25,809 nt of DNA, taken from positions 1 through 25,809 of the IMG/VR virus record IMGVR_UViG_3300021356_000147; one strand, 5' to 3'. Made by a program: the position numbers and the translations under genes. Origin of the DNA: a virus. The number at the start of each line of letters is the position of its first letter. Positions within the stretch are counted from its first letter, which is position 1. Under the pieces are notes generated by a model. It searched no databases and was not told where the DNA came from. It was given only the letters and a program-made list of their open reading frames with translations. Below are positions 7,750 through 16,311 of this stretch, piece by piece.

Positions 7750-10197
7750 ATGGCGATACGGCTTAGTTGTACGTTTTTTTCAAACGAAAATGAAACCTCT
7801 TATACAATAGAGATTCATGATGCCGCCTATTCGGGGAGTGTTATTGATTTTCGCACAGATGATAAAGGTTTTGAAATATCGTACTCAGGGGAAAAGCAAC
7901 AGCTAAGAGCACCAATTCTAACATCAAAATGCGACGTAAATATTTACGTCGAGAATCAAGATATTCAAGATTTAATAGACGACCTAAACAGCGCCTACGA
8001 AGGTCAATTTAGATTACTAATTAGCACAAGCAGCGCGGAAAGATGGGTAGGAATCATTTTGCCAGACTTGGTAAAATACGAAGATAAGCCCTTTGCAATT
8101 CTCCCGATATTCCGCGTAACCGCAACGGATGGAATTAAGCGATTACAAACTATCGCTTACAAGGACACATCTGGCCCCTATTCAGGAAGCAAAAGCGTAG
8201 TAGAACACCTTTCAAATATTGTCGGCAAAATTGGAACTGCTGATTTGATTACCACTAATGCATGGGCGATGGTAGTGGCTACAAATTGGAAGCCCGCCTC
8301 AATTAAGGCTGGCGACGTGATGGCAAACACTTATTTTGAACACCGCGCATTGTATCAGGTAGACGACAAAGGAGAGTATAAGTATAGCAGCGTCTACAGA
8401 GTATTAGAGCAGCTTTGTTTAGTTTTTCATTGTCAGTTCAAGATGGTGAATGGCTCCTTTTTTTTCACGCAACATAATTATCACGAAAGCTCAAGTTTTA
8501 CGACTTATTTATATACCGCTGCCGGATCGCTCGTAATATCTGGATCGTTGGCGATGGATAATACAGTATCTACCCTATTCACAGAAAAATATGCGGGTGG
8601 CTTTTACTCCTTTTTTCCGGCCCTGAACTACGCCCAAGTGAACTATGTACATATGGGCTTTTCTAATATTGCGCAGGGGTACATCTGGGATCATACCGAC
8701 CAGCCAACAATACCGGAAAGCCCGACATCGTATGACGTATCAGACGGGACTGGTTTTTTAGTTAGTTCAAATTTTTACTACTCGTTGGTAGTTACCGGAA
8801 ACAGACCATCGTTCATGAAGTTCAATATTACGCTTCAGGTAGATACTAACTACCTGAAGCGAACTACGAGTTTCACTGGCTTCGGTGCAACAACGGAGCA
8901 GGCGCAAGAAATTAGCGCCACCGTCGCAAACTACGAGCTAATTATCCCGGTTGACGTAACAGTACCGGGTTCACCGTCGCAATTCCTTGGCAGTGGGAAC
9001 ATTCCAATCTCATTTCAAACTATCCCATTTTCTACTGGCGGCGACGTATCTTTTACGATTTCGTATGTAGGCAGTTATGACACTACCGGCACAATTGTAA
9101 GCTCAGGAATTACTGGCCTTAACTGGTCGTTTTTTAATTTGCAACTTTCGCCGCTTCCCGGTGGTGAATTATCCCAATGGTCAAACACGCGAAAAGTAAT
9201 AGGCATAAATGCTACGTCAGGCAACACAGAGAAAAGAGTAATTAATTCAGTTATAGGTCAGGAGTTCGGGTACGGAGTACTGAAGATCGACGACGGCAGT
9301 GTTTTTATTGATGGCGTAGATTGGGGCTTAGGTGCTACCGCTTCGCAGAGCTTGGAAGTACTGCTGACAAAAGAGATAATAAGAACGCAGAGTGTACCGA
9401 TTAAGACGCTACGCGCTACCATAAAAATGTCGATGACGAACATCCACCAAACGATGGTTCACAATTCAAACAGGTGGATACTGCACAAAGGAAAATTTAC
9501 GGGAAATCTTGATCAGATGGCAGGTGAATGGTACTTACTAGACACCACGGGTACAACATCAAGCAGCGAAGAACTGGACGAGATTATAGGTGCAATAGAT
9601 AACGAAGGAAACGACATCAATACACAGATTCCGGTAATAGAAGGAGGTACGCCAGTTATTAACGCGCCACCCGGACAGTCAGAAACCACTTCGGTACTAG
9701 ACGCACTTTTTCCCCGGACTACCGCAGACATAGACGAAGCATCAACCGTCACCACTATTCCGATCACAGCGCGAACAGTAGACGGAGAGTACAAGGTCGG
9801 GCAGATTGTGACGATTATTAATCAGTTTACAGGTGCGCAGCAAGATTTCACGATTACAACCGAAAGTCAAACCAGCGATACGGTTTTGAATGTAACCAGC
9901 GATACCGCCGATTTCTTTTTTACGGAGGGTTCATGGATCGTAACGAGTCAGGAGCAGACATTAAGTAGTGGAGGCTCGACAGCCTTTTATCGAGAAGAAT
10001 TTACAGCACACGCAAGCACCACGATAACCGTAACGGAAAACAGCGGAAACTTACCGACCAATGCCGCAGCGATCCGGGTGTATTACGATACAGGGCAGCT
10101 TATTTCTAAAAATTATTGGAGTCATTCGGGTAGCGTGATTACGCTCACATTTACGCCGCCTGGACAGCAATCAATATGGGTAGAATTTAACGTATGA
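7750..10197 (+). CDS. Large tail-tip / baseplate hub-like protein
   Basis: This 815-residue, beta-rich protein starts one base after the tape measure stop, the place of distal-tail and hub proteins. It has no signal peptide, unlike the genes that follow it. The N-terminal 150 residues ('YTIEIHDAAYSG', 'PILTSKCDVNIYVENQDIQDLIDDL', 'RWVGIILPDL') resemble the tail-tip proteins that follow tape measure genes in Bacteroidota siphophages. Residues about 615-815 look like separate receptor-side domains, ending in 'TITVTENSGNLPTNAAAIRVYYD' and 'SVITLTFTPPGQQSIWVEFNV'. The gene also contains a 20-bp perfect palindrome (7932-7951) and a 12-bp stem hairpin (8831-8861). The exact role is inferred from position. 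Confidence 0.7.
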   Translation: MAIRLSCTFFSNENETSYTIEIHDAAYSGSVIDFRTDDKGFEISYSGEKQQLRAPILTSKCDVNIYVENQDIQDLIDDLNSAYEGQFRLLISTSSAERWVGIILPDLVKYEDKPFAILPIFRVTATDGIKRLQTIAYKDTSGPYSGSKSVVEHLSNIVGKIGTADLITTNAWAMVVATNWKPASIKAGDVMANTYFEHRALYQVDDKGEYKYSSVYRVLEQLCLVFHCQFKMVNGSFFFTQHNYHESSSFTTYLYTAAGSLVISGSLAMDNTVSTLFTEKYAGGFYSFFPALNYAQVNYVHMGFSNIAQGYIWDHTDQPTIPESPTSYDVSDGTGFLVSSNFYYSLVVTGNRPSFMKFNITLQVDTNYLKRTTSFTGFGATTEQAQEISATVANYELIIPVDVTVPGSPSQFLGSGNIPISFQTIPFSTGGDVSFTISYVGSYDTTGTIVSSGITGLNWSFFNLQLSPLPGGELSQWSNTRKVIGINATSGNTEKRVINSVIGQEFGYGVLKIDDGSVFIDGVDWGLGATASQSLEVLLTKEIIRTQSVPIKTLRATIKMSMTNIHQTMVHNSNRWILHKGKFTGNLDQMAGEWYLLDTTGTTSSSEELDEIIGAIDNEGNDINTQIPVIEGGTPVINAPPGQSETTSVLDALFPRTTADIDEASTVTTIPITARTVDGEYKVGQIVTIINQFTGAQQDFTITTESQTSDTVLNVTSDTADFFFTEGSWIVTSQEQTLSSGGSTAFYREEFTAHASTTITVTENSGNLPTNAAAIRVYYDTGQLISKNYWSHSGSVITLTFTPPGQQSIWVEFNV
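7932..7951. repeat. Perfect 20-bp palindrome within the tail-tip gene
   Basis: The half-site cgacgtaaat is followed directly by its exact reverse complement, giving a 20-bp dyad with no spacer. It lies inside a coding region, so it may be chance or a protein-binding site. It could also form a cruciform or hairpin. Confidence 0.6.
8831..8861. repeat. Strong hairpin (12-bp stem, 7-nt loop) inside the tail-tip gene
   Basis: The arms cgcttcaggtag (8831-8842) and ctacctgaagcg (8850-8861) are perfect reverse complements around the loop atactaa. No T run follows, so it is not an ordinary terminator. It is within the coding sequence, in the part encoding NITLQVDTNYLKRTT. Confidence 0.6.
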
Positions 10198-12710
10198 TGA
10201 AGAAATATTTTCGCATATCCTTTTTCTCTTTTGCAGTCAGTCGCCGATCTGATTGGCGCTGGCTGCAATTCGCATTAATAGCCACAGTGCTAACCTCCTG
10301 TACTGTGCAGATGAAAGTGAAAGAGGTTACTTCGCTTCCGGTGCCTAAGCAGCAAGTCGAACGAACACGCAGCGCCGCCGCACCCTGGCCCCGATTGTTT
10401 TGGGAGCAGATCGAAGCTGCCGACACGCTTGGCGCAATTGCGGTAGCGGATAACGATGGTAACGGCTATTGGTCGGACTCGCTTAGGTGGGAAAGTGGCG
10501 TATTGAAATTAGGAATTGATACCGCAGCAACACGTGCCTATGCTCGTAGTGTAAGCGCAGGAGGAGGAAGTACACAAGACTTGTTTTCGCAATTCACAGA
10601 CGTATTAGGCTTCTCCCCTGCCGTAGCCGACGATCCAAACGACGTATTAACGTTCAGGAGTCCTAATAGTACTATTTCGTTTTCGGCTTGGAATGATGAT
10701 GCGACTTATGGAGATTACTTAGCTTTTGACCTTGCGAGTAATGCGGTAAGTTGGTCGAGCTTGAAAGCAGCTGTGCAGGATTCAATACAGTTAGAGCGCG
10801 GCGCTGATGGAAACGGCGTTTTTGATGTCAGCAATTCTGGATCATCTGTGCCTGATAATATGACACTCGACGTAACAGACGAAATAATTTTTTCTACGGA
10901 AAACATTAATCAAAACCCCGTGATGGTTTTTGACTATGATGCAGGGGGTTCATATTCTACGCCGGGGTTCATTGAATTTAATTTGAATGAAACAACGGCC
11001 CCGTCTTTGGGTACGATTTCAGACCTTGTGACGCTTGATAACGCGGGAGTACAGAAGTTCTATTGGCGGTACGTTTCGACAGCCTCAGCAGAACAACTGG
11101 CGATGCAATCTGAAGTTAGTTGGTCTATTGGCAGCGGTGACGACTTTACGCTCTGGTCTGATGCCGATTTGATTATTGGAGACGGTGGCGAAACAGATAT
11201 ATTAGTTAATTTCTCATCCATCCAAAACACCCCTACGATTGATAATATCCTGGTACTTAACAGCAGTACAAATGTATTAGGCTATCGGGATATTTCGACA
11301 CTTGGAACAGACGACCAAACGATAGATGTCTTTTCTATTACTTCCAACACTTTGAATCTATCTTTAGAAGATGATGCAGAGGCAACTAAAACCGTTGACC
11401 TTTCGCCCTACTTAGATAATACAGATGCGCAAACGCTTTCTTTTTCTTCGCCTAACCTGACGATTACAGGGGGTAATTCGGTTGATATTTCAGCGATTCA
11501 GGACGGAACCGGAACAGACGACCAAAATATAAGCGGTTCGGGTCTGTCTGGAACGAACCTAACAATAGGGATTGAGGGTGGAAGTAACGAGGTGGTAGAT
11601 TTGGCCACATTGCAGGACGGAACCGGAACAGACGATCAAACAATAGATGTCTTTTCTATTACTTCCAACACTTTGAATCTATCTTTAGAAAGCGACGGCG
11701 AAGCCACCAAAACCGTTAGTCTTTTACCTTACCTAGATAACACTGACACCCAACTGACAGAGGAACAAGTAGAAGATTTTATTGGTGGCATGGTAACAGG
11801 TAACACTGAGTCCGGTATAACTGTAACTTATCAAGATACTGACGGAACATTAGATTTTTTAGCAACGGACAACTCAACCGTCAATGAGAGTTGGTGGATA
11901 CAAGGCGACACCGGAAGCGAAGCTGGTATAAAAGCCGATGACGGCGCTATAACTTTTGCAGGAGGTACAAACGTAACGACCGCGTATAATTCGACTTCAA
12001 ATACTCTAACGATTAACGCAACAGGTGGGAGTAGTTCTAATCTCTACGACAACGATGGTACATTAGCCGCAGCGCGAACAGTAGACCTTGACGGTAAGGT
12101 ATTGCGTTTCGAAGATAATGCTATTACTTCCTCGTTTCAGGTTGAAACAGGAAATCAAAGCGGGTTATTTGTAATCAAAGATCAATCAGCAGCCGATAGT
12201 CTAGCCTTTAGATACGATTACGCTTCAGGTGGCTATTCGTTGGAGTCTCTAGGATCAACGAATATTAATTTCATTGCTGGCGATGCCGGGAGTGTTGACC
12301 TCGGGGATGGTGACGCAAATTTAAGAATCTACTCGGACATTGAATACGATTCTACCGTGACACAGATATTAGTTAAAGACCCTATCACAAGATTGGTAAA
12401 ATACATCGACCAATCACGTGACAGAGTTTCAGACGAAGAAACAACGACCGTAACGGCTGTTGCAGGCGTGATTAACTTAGTGAATGTCACAAGTGGAACC
12501 GCTACCGTTACGCCTCCAAGCACACCCGAATCGGGAACATGGTTTGCAGTTTCGGATTCGAGAGGAAACGCAAGTACAAATAATATAACCGTCGATCTAA
12601 GTACCGACAAATACCACACTGACGCGGTAGACTACACGATGAATACAGACAACGCTTTTGCCCGGTTTACCTACGTTGATTCGACCGTAGGCTGGATAAG
12701 AAGCTTTTAA
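10194..12710 (+). CDS. Fibre-like repeat protein with lipoprotein signal
   Basis: This 838-residue protein overlaps the tail-tip gene by four bases and lies at the tail-fibre position. The N-terminus has a basic stretch, then a hydrophobic segment ending in a lipobox, LTSC, with Cys36 as the lipid site. The post-Cys segment CTVQMKVKE resembles CTIELHVPE in the next gene. The body is rich in Asp, Thr, Ser and Gly with repeats of the 'TDDQTIDVFSITSNTLNLSLE' and 'QTLSFSSPNLTITGGNSVDIS' types, like phage fibre shafts. The C-terminal part ('NVTSGTATVTPPSTPESGTWFAVSDSRGN') looks like a beta-type tip. A 48-base exact repeat lies within it (11322-11369, 11643-11690). Whether it is virion-bound, host-surface-bound or both is unknown. 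Confidence 0.75.
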   Translation: MMKKYFRISFFSFAVSRRSDWRWLQFALIATVLTSCTVQMKVKEVTSLPVPKQQVERTRSAAAPWPRLFWEQIEAADTLGAIAVADNDGNGYWSDSLRWESGVLKLGIDTAATRAYARSVSAGGGSTQDLFSQFTDVLGFSPAVADDPNDVLTFRSPNSTISFSAWNDDATYGDYLAFDLASNAVSWSSLKAAVQDSIQLERGADGNGVFDVSNSGSSVPDNMTLDVTDEIIFSTENINQNPVMVFDYDAGGSYSTPGFIEFNLNETTAPSLGTISDLVTLDNAGVQKFYWRYVSTASAEQLAMQSEVSWSIGSGDDFTLWSDADLIIGDGGETDILVNFSSIQNTPTIDNILVLNSSTNVLGYRDISTLGTDDQTIDVFSITSNTLNLSLEDDAEATKTVDLSPYLDNTDAQTLSFSSPNLTITGGNSVDISAIQDGTGTDDQNISGSGLSGTNLTIGIEGGSNEVVDLATLQDGTGTDDQTIDVFSITSNTLNLSLESDGEATKTVSLLPYLDNTDTQLTEEQVEDFIGGMVTGNTESGITVTYQDTDGTLDFLATDNSTVNESWWIQGDTGSEAGIKADDGAITFAGGTNVTTAYNSTSNTLTINATGGSSSNLYDNDGTLAAARTVDLDGKVLRFEDNAITSSFQVETGNQSGLFVIKDQSAADSLAFRYDYASGGYSLESLGSTNINFIAGDAGSVDLGDGDANLRIYSDIEYDSTVTQILVKDPITRLVKYIDQSRDRVSDEETTTVTAVAGVINLVNVTSGTATVTPPSTPESGTWFAVSDSRGNASTNNITVDLSTDKYHTDAVDYTMNTDNAFARFTYVDSTVGWIRSF
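11322..11369 (+). repeat. 48-bp exact direct repeat, copy 1
   Basis: Starts atagatgtcttttc and ends ctttagaa. The identical 48 bases occur again at 11643-11690, 321 bases downstream in the same reading frame. The surrounding region is also similar but diverged, so this is a coding duplication of a fibre-shaft unit. Confidence 0.85.
11643..11690 (+). repeat. 48-bp exact direct repeat, copy 2
   Basis: Identical to 11322-11369. After the repeat the copies diverge at synonymous and nonsynonymous sites (DDAEATKTVDL versus SDGEATKTVSL), as expected for an older duplication partly kept identical by recombination or selection. Confidence 0.85.
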
Positions 12711-12721
12711 AAAATAACGAG

Positions 12722-14128
12722 ATGAAAAGAATACTAATAATATTAATCCTATTTCTTGCAGGCTGTACAATCGAGTTGCACGTACCCGAACAGAAACCTA
12801 AGCCAATCGAAGCCGAACTACCCGACGTTAGCACAATTTTAGAAGATGACGCGGAACATGGCGGTATAGGTCAAAACGACGATATACCGCAGGCGTACGG
12901 AAATACGCGAATGGATGAACTACCATACTTGACGACCATATCTGACTCTATCGAGTTTCTGACTATTCACGGCGAAACAGGTTCTAAAGCATGGAAACGA
13001 TTTACCGCCGAAACCGTTCAGAATTATGTAGCATTGGAGGCCGGAGGTATTACCGCCGATATTCTTGCAGATTCGACAGCAGCAGTAAGAGCAGACTTTC
13101 CGGCCAGTGGTGGCGCTTCGGAGCTTTCCGATCTAACCGACGTAAACACCTCTACTCCTACAAATCGCAACGTCTTGATAGGTGATGGCGTAGACTTCGA
13201 AAGCCGCGCATTAGTGGAGGCCGATATAAGCGATTTAAGCCATACAACAAACACCGATGCGCAAACACTTTCTTTTTCTTCGCCTAATATTACGATCACG
13301 GGCGGCAACTCAATCGACATTTCAGCAATTCAAGACGGAACGGGAACTGATGACCAGACCGCAAGCGAGGTAAATATTACAGATGCAGGATACCATTATA
13401 CAGGAACGACGGTAGAAACCGCATTGCAAGAAGTTGGCGATAGTATAGACGTACACCGTACCGCAATCGACGCACTAAGCGCCGCAGGGGTGGCGGATGG
13501 TGACAAAGGAGATATAACCGTTTCGGGTTCCGGCACGGTATGGAGTATCGACGCGGGTGTTGTAGGCGCTACGGAATTAGCGAGTACAACCGTGACCCCG
13601 GCGAGCTATACCTACTCGACAATTACAGTAGACGCAGACGGGCGATTGACGGCGGCAAGTTCGGGAACAGCACCAACAGACGATCAGACCGCCGCAGAGG
13701 TGAACATAACCGATTCGGGTTCGCACTACACAGGAACGACAGTTGAGGCGGCTTTGCAGGAGGTTGGAGATAGTATAGCCGCGCACCAGAGCGAAGCGGA
13801 AAAACACTATAGGTTGCTCGCCGTTACTCCTGCTACAGATAGTACTATTACGATTAACTTGGCAAGCTACAGGGGTACAGTAGCGCAAATCAATATGACA
13901 ACCGCAAGCACAACGAAAACAATTGTCGTGACGGTTTCTAATCCCGTTACGGCGGGTGTTTATACTTTTCATTGGCAGAGTACGGGAAGCACCAACAGTT
14001 TGAATCTGCCAGCTACCTTCTTAGACCAAACCGGAACGGCGTTAGATGCCGGAACGACTTACGATATAGACGCAAGCGACGTATTTTTCACTTGCTATTA
14101 CGACGGCACAAATTACTATTGCAAATGA
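12722..14128 (+). CDS. Second fibre-like lipoprotein with phage tail repeats
   Basis: The 468-residue protein starts with a textbook lipoprotein signal: MKR, a hydrophobic core, and the lipobox LAGC with Cys15. The following stretch CTIELHVPE matches the same place in the previous gene. The middle shares the segment NTDAQTLSFSSPN(I/L)TITGGNS(I/V)DISAIQDGTGTDDQ with that gene. Two copies of the unit TAxEVNITDxGxHYTGTTVExALQEVGDSI (coded at about 13357-13447 and 13687-13777) are phage tail fibre repeats, probably trimeric. The C-terminus has a separate beta domain ending in 'DVFFTCYYDGTNYYCK', with two Cys that could pair after export. The stop overlaps the next start (ATGA). Confidence 0.77.
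   Translation: MKRILIILILFLAGCTIELHVPEQKPKPIEAELPDVSTILEDDAEHGGIGQNDDIPQAYGNTRMDELPYLTTISDSIEFLTIHGETGSKAWKRFTAETVQNYVALEAGGITADILADSTAAVRADFPASGGASELSDLTDVNTSTPTNRNVLIGDGVDFESRALVEADISDLSHTTNTDAQTLSFSSPNITITGGNSIDISAIQDGTGTDDQTASEVNITDAGYHYTGTTVETALQEVGDSIDVHRTAIDALSAAGVADGDKGDITVSGSGTVWSIDAGVVGATELASTTVTPASYTYSTITVDADGRLTAASSGTAPTDDQTAAEVNITDSGSHYTGTTVEAALQEVGDSIAAHQSEAEKHYRLLAVTPATDSTITINLASYRGTVAQINMTTASTTKTIVVTVSNPVTAGVYTFHWQSTGSTNSLNLPATFLDQTGTALDAGTTYDIDASDVFFTCYYDGTNYYCK
13357..13777 (+). repeat. Two diverged copies of a phage tail repeat (13357-13447 and 13687-13777)
   Basis: Each copy is about 91 bases and encodes TAxEVNITDxGxHYTGTTVExALQEVGDSI. The copies differ mainly at third positions. 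The motif is a widespread tail fibre shaft unit; two copies in one chain suggest a modular fibre. Confidence 0.75.
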
Positions 14129-15033
14129 TAAGAACAATCTTAATATTACTTTTTCCGGTGTTCGCTTTTGGTCAACAGGGAATGTTGCTGGTTAGTAGTC
14201 CAGCGGCGGGTGGTGGTGACCTACTACTAGACACCTACACAGGAGCCGAAGCTGCTTACGCAATGAATCTTCTTAGTTCTGACTATTCAGGATCATGTAT
14301 TAGAGTCAGAAGAGATTCAGATGATGCAGAGTCAGATATAGGTTTTTCAGGTAATGATATAGATGAAACAACGCTTCTTTCCTTTTGTGCTTCAACAGAT
14401 TGCTTTGTCACAACTTGGTATGATCAATCAGGAGAAGGTAATAATGCCACACAAACTACTGATGCAAAGCAACCACAAATCGTATCAAGTGGAACAATAA
14501 TTAAAAATGGTGATGGAGAAGTAGCTATCCGGCTTTTTGATGATGATGGTTCTAATACAGAACAACATATGATATTCCCGGTATGGCATACAGTGTCAAC
14601 ACAAGTATTGAATGTATTTGCAGTATATGAATATAATTCCACAAATGGATTTTACGGGGCGTTGATTAGTAATGTTGATGCGCTATATATTAATCAAGAC
14701 GTAGGTGAGTTAAGACCTCGCATAGTATCAGTAAGAGGAAGTGTAAAAATACTACGGGCTGGAGATAAATTAAGCACAGAAAACCCTTTTCTTTTGTATG
14801 CTGGAGTAGATAGAACTAATTTATTTTGGGGGTATAACAATAACGCACTTACGACTGGCTCAGATGTTGATTCTGATTTCAAGTCAACAAGTAAGGATTA
14901 TTATATTGGCAACAGTGAGGCAATAAATAAATATGATTATGACATATCATTAATTATTTGCTACCCCTCCGACCAATCATCAAACCGCACAGCAATAGAA
15001 ACAATTATCAATAATTATTACTCAATATACTAA
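14125..15033 (+). CDS. Exported arabinofuranosidase-catalytic-like / lectin-like domain protein
   Basis: I place the start at ATG 14125, which overlaps the previous stop as ATGA; upstream in-frame codons lie in the preceding gene. The 302-residue product opens with a signal peptide (MIRTILILLFPVFAFG, cleavage likely before Gln-Gln). Then comes 'YAMNLLSSDYSGSCIRVRRDSDDAESDIGF' and 'FCASTDCFVTTWYDQSGEGNNATQTTDAKQPQIV', the signature of the alpha-L-arabinofuranosidase B catalytic-like (concanavalin-like) domain found in many phage and Bacteroidota surface proteins. Such domains bind or cut polysaccharides. After about 14280 the base composition drops sharply (about 27-32% GC in sampled lines against 57% in a sampled line of the previous gene), suggesting acquisition from elsewhere. 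Confidence 0.78.
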   Translation: MIRTILILLFPVFAFGQQGMLLVSSPAAGGGDLLLDTYTGAEAAYAMNLLSSDYSGSCIRVRRDSDDAESDIGFSGNDIDETTLLSFCASTDCFVTTWYDQSGEGNNATQTTDAKQPQIVSSGTIIKNGDGEVAIRLFDDDGSNTEQHMIFPVWHTVSTQVLNVFAVYEYNSTNGFYGALISNVDALYINQDVGELRPRIVSVRGSVKILRAGDKLSTENPFLLYAGVDRTNLFWGYNNNALTTGSDVDSDFKSTSKDYYIGNSEAINKYDYDISLIICYPSDQSSNRTAIETIINNYYSIY

Positions 15034-15034
15034 T

Positions 15035-15427
15035 ATGAAAAAGATACTATTAATTTTCGCGCTTTGCATATTCGCACTAAGCGCAACAGGACAAACCACG
15101 ATTATCGACTACGCCGGAGTTTGGGCCGAAAAACAGCACCAAATTAGGCTCGAAGTAGCCATACACGCTACGGCCTCGAATATTTTAGATACTCCCGCAG
15201 ATTCGATTTTTGCCGCCAAAGCGGTGGGCGTGATCCTAAGTAGTAATATGGATTCTTACAAGCGCAGATACACCCGTGAAGCGATTAAGCGCAAAGTAAA
15301 CCCAAATGCGCTCGGTGACACGCAATTGATAAATGGGGTTCGTTCGCTATTCATCGCCGAATATTGGGCAGAGCAACTTCGGAATGGATTAATTACCGCT
15401 ACCGAATACTACGCCGAAACACAGTAA
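15035..15427 (+). CDS. Small secreted protein, unknown function
   Basis: The 130-residue product begins with a clear signal peptide (MKKILLIFALCIFALSATG, likely cleaved before Gln-Thr-Thr). The mature part is mostly helical: 'VWAEKQHQIRLEVAIHATASNILD', 'FAAKAVGVILSSNMDSYKRRYTREAIKRKVNP' and 'LINGVRSLFIAEYWAEQL'. The mature region resembles small proteins that sit after tail genes in other phages, though those usually lack a signal peptide. It is the fourth gene in a row with an export signal and starts two bases after the previous stop. GC returns to the level of the rest of the phage. Function not recognised. Confidence 0.72.
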   Translation: MKKILLIFALCIFALSATGQTTIIDYAGVWAEKQHQIRLEVAIHATASNILDTPADSIFAAKAVGVILSSNMDSYKRRYTREAIKRKVNPNALGDTQLINGVRSLFIAEYWAEQLRNGLITATEYYAETQ

Positions 15428-15490
15428 TTATACATTAACTGTGATACTACTTATTAGCGACTAACAAACCCCCGTGAAAACCCTAAAAAA

Positions 15491-16093
15491 ATGGACTTGT
15501 TAATTCTGATTTTGTTGGCGTTTGGCGGTGGCTTCGCTTCTACGCATTACGTAATCTACCGTTTGCGAAACTCCAACAAAATGAAATCGGTAATGATCAT
15601 GGAGTTAAAAATTGAGAATGTATTAGAATCAATACTCAATCATACGATTATTGACCGGGCGCTACTGTGCAAAGTTCACAATGGGGGCACACCGATATTA
15701 GTGGGTTCGGAAAAGAAAATATCTATTATCGTCGAACCTGACGATAGCCTTAGACCGCATACTCAGGCGACTTATACCGCGTTTCCGATTGACAATAATT
15801 ATAAACGCATACTAATTGAAATGATGGATCGCAAAGATATGTTTGTAATACATAAAATTAGCGAGGAGCAGGACAGTGTTTTTTTTCGCAAAAGCGAAGC
15901 CGACGGTCTGGTAGAAGTAATGCATTACTATGTCGGAGAAAGTGAAACAGGGGTGTATTATTTGTTTCTTGGCACATTGACCGGGCCAGGGGAAATCTTA
16001 CGACACAACACACAGCGCAACCGGATAGAAGAGCAGTTGGTTGTAGCTAGAAAATTAGTCAAAAAAGCGATAAGAAAAAAAAGATTAAAATAA
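15491..16093 (+). CDS. Membrane-anchored protein with possible GAF-like domain
   Basis: This 200-residue protein has one N-terminal membrane helix (about residues 3-23, LLILILLAFGGGFASTHYVIY), a helical linker and then a cytoplasmic or periplasmic domain. That domain carries 'RALLCKVHNGGTPILVGSEKKISIIVE', 'FPIDNNYKRILIEMMDRKDMFVIHKI' and 'MHYYVGESETGVYYLFLGTL'. The order and the 'K.HNGG' element suggest a GAF-like sensory fold, but I recognise this by impression only. A very basic tail ends the chain. It is the first gene of the block before the holin-like gene, so a role in lysis timing is possible but unproven. Confidence 0.65.
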   Translation: MDLLILILLAFGGGFASTHYVIYRLRNSNKMKSVMIMELKIENVLESILNHTIIDRALLCKVHNGGTPILVGSEKKISIIVEPDDSLRPHTQATYTAFPIDNNYKRILIEMMDRKDMFVIHKISEEQDSVFFRKSEADGLVEVMHYYVGESETGVYYLFLGTLTGPGEILRHNTQRNRIEEQLVVARKLVKKAIRKKRLK

Positions 16094-16109
16094 CGAAAAA
16101 ACAAAAAGG

Positions 16110-16310
16110 ATGGAATTAGAAAAATTAATAGGAAAAGATCTTAGACAGGCCGAAAAGTACGCCGAAGGAATAGACAATACGATCTCTAAGGCACAGGCCG
16201 AATTGGTTGCACTCGAAAACCGACAAAAAGAATTATTGATCGAGTTGGCAGACCTGAACAAAAAAAGTGCCGCCGCGCACAATTACGTCACGCACTTAAA
16301 AAAATTATAA
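16110..16310 (+). CDS. Small coiled-coil protein
   Basis: The 66-residue product is almost entirely a predicted amphipathic helix: 'LIGKDLRQAEKYAEGIDNTISKAQAELVALENRQKELLIELADLNKKSAAAHNYV' with heptad-like leucines. No signal peptide or membrane helix is seen. An A-rich leader (aacgaaaaaacaaaaagg) precedes the ATG, and the stop is one base before the next gene. It is translated together with the holin-like membrane protein and may partner with it, but function is not known. Confidence 0.65.
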   Translation: MELEKLIGKDLRQAEKYAEGIDNTISKAQAELVALENRQKELLIELADLNKKSAAAHNYVTHLKKL

Positions 16311-16311
16311 T

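Noticed and set aside
13972-14124. Upstream extension of the arabinofuranosidase-like gene to base 13972
   Set aside because: These bases encode the end of the preceding lipoprotein in another frame; the extension reads as Arg/Asn-rich noise, while ATG 14125 gives a clean signal peptide and an ATGA overlap.
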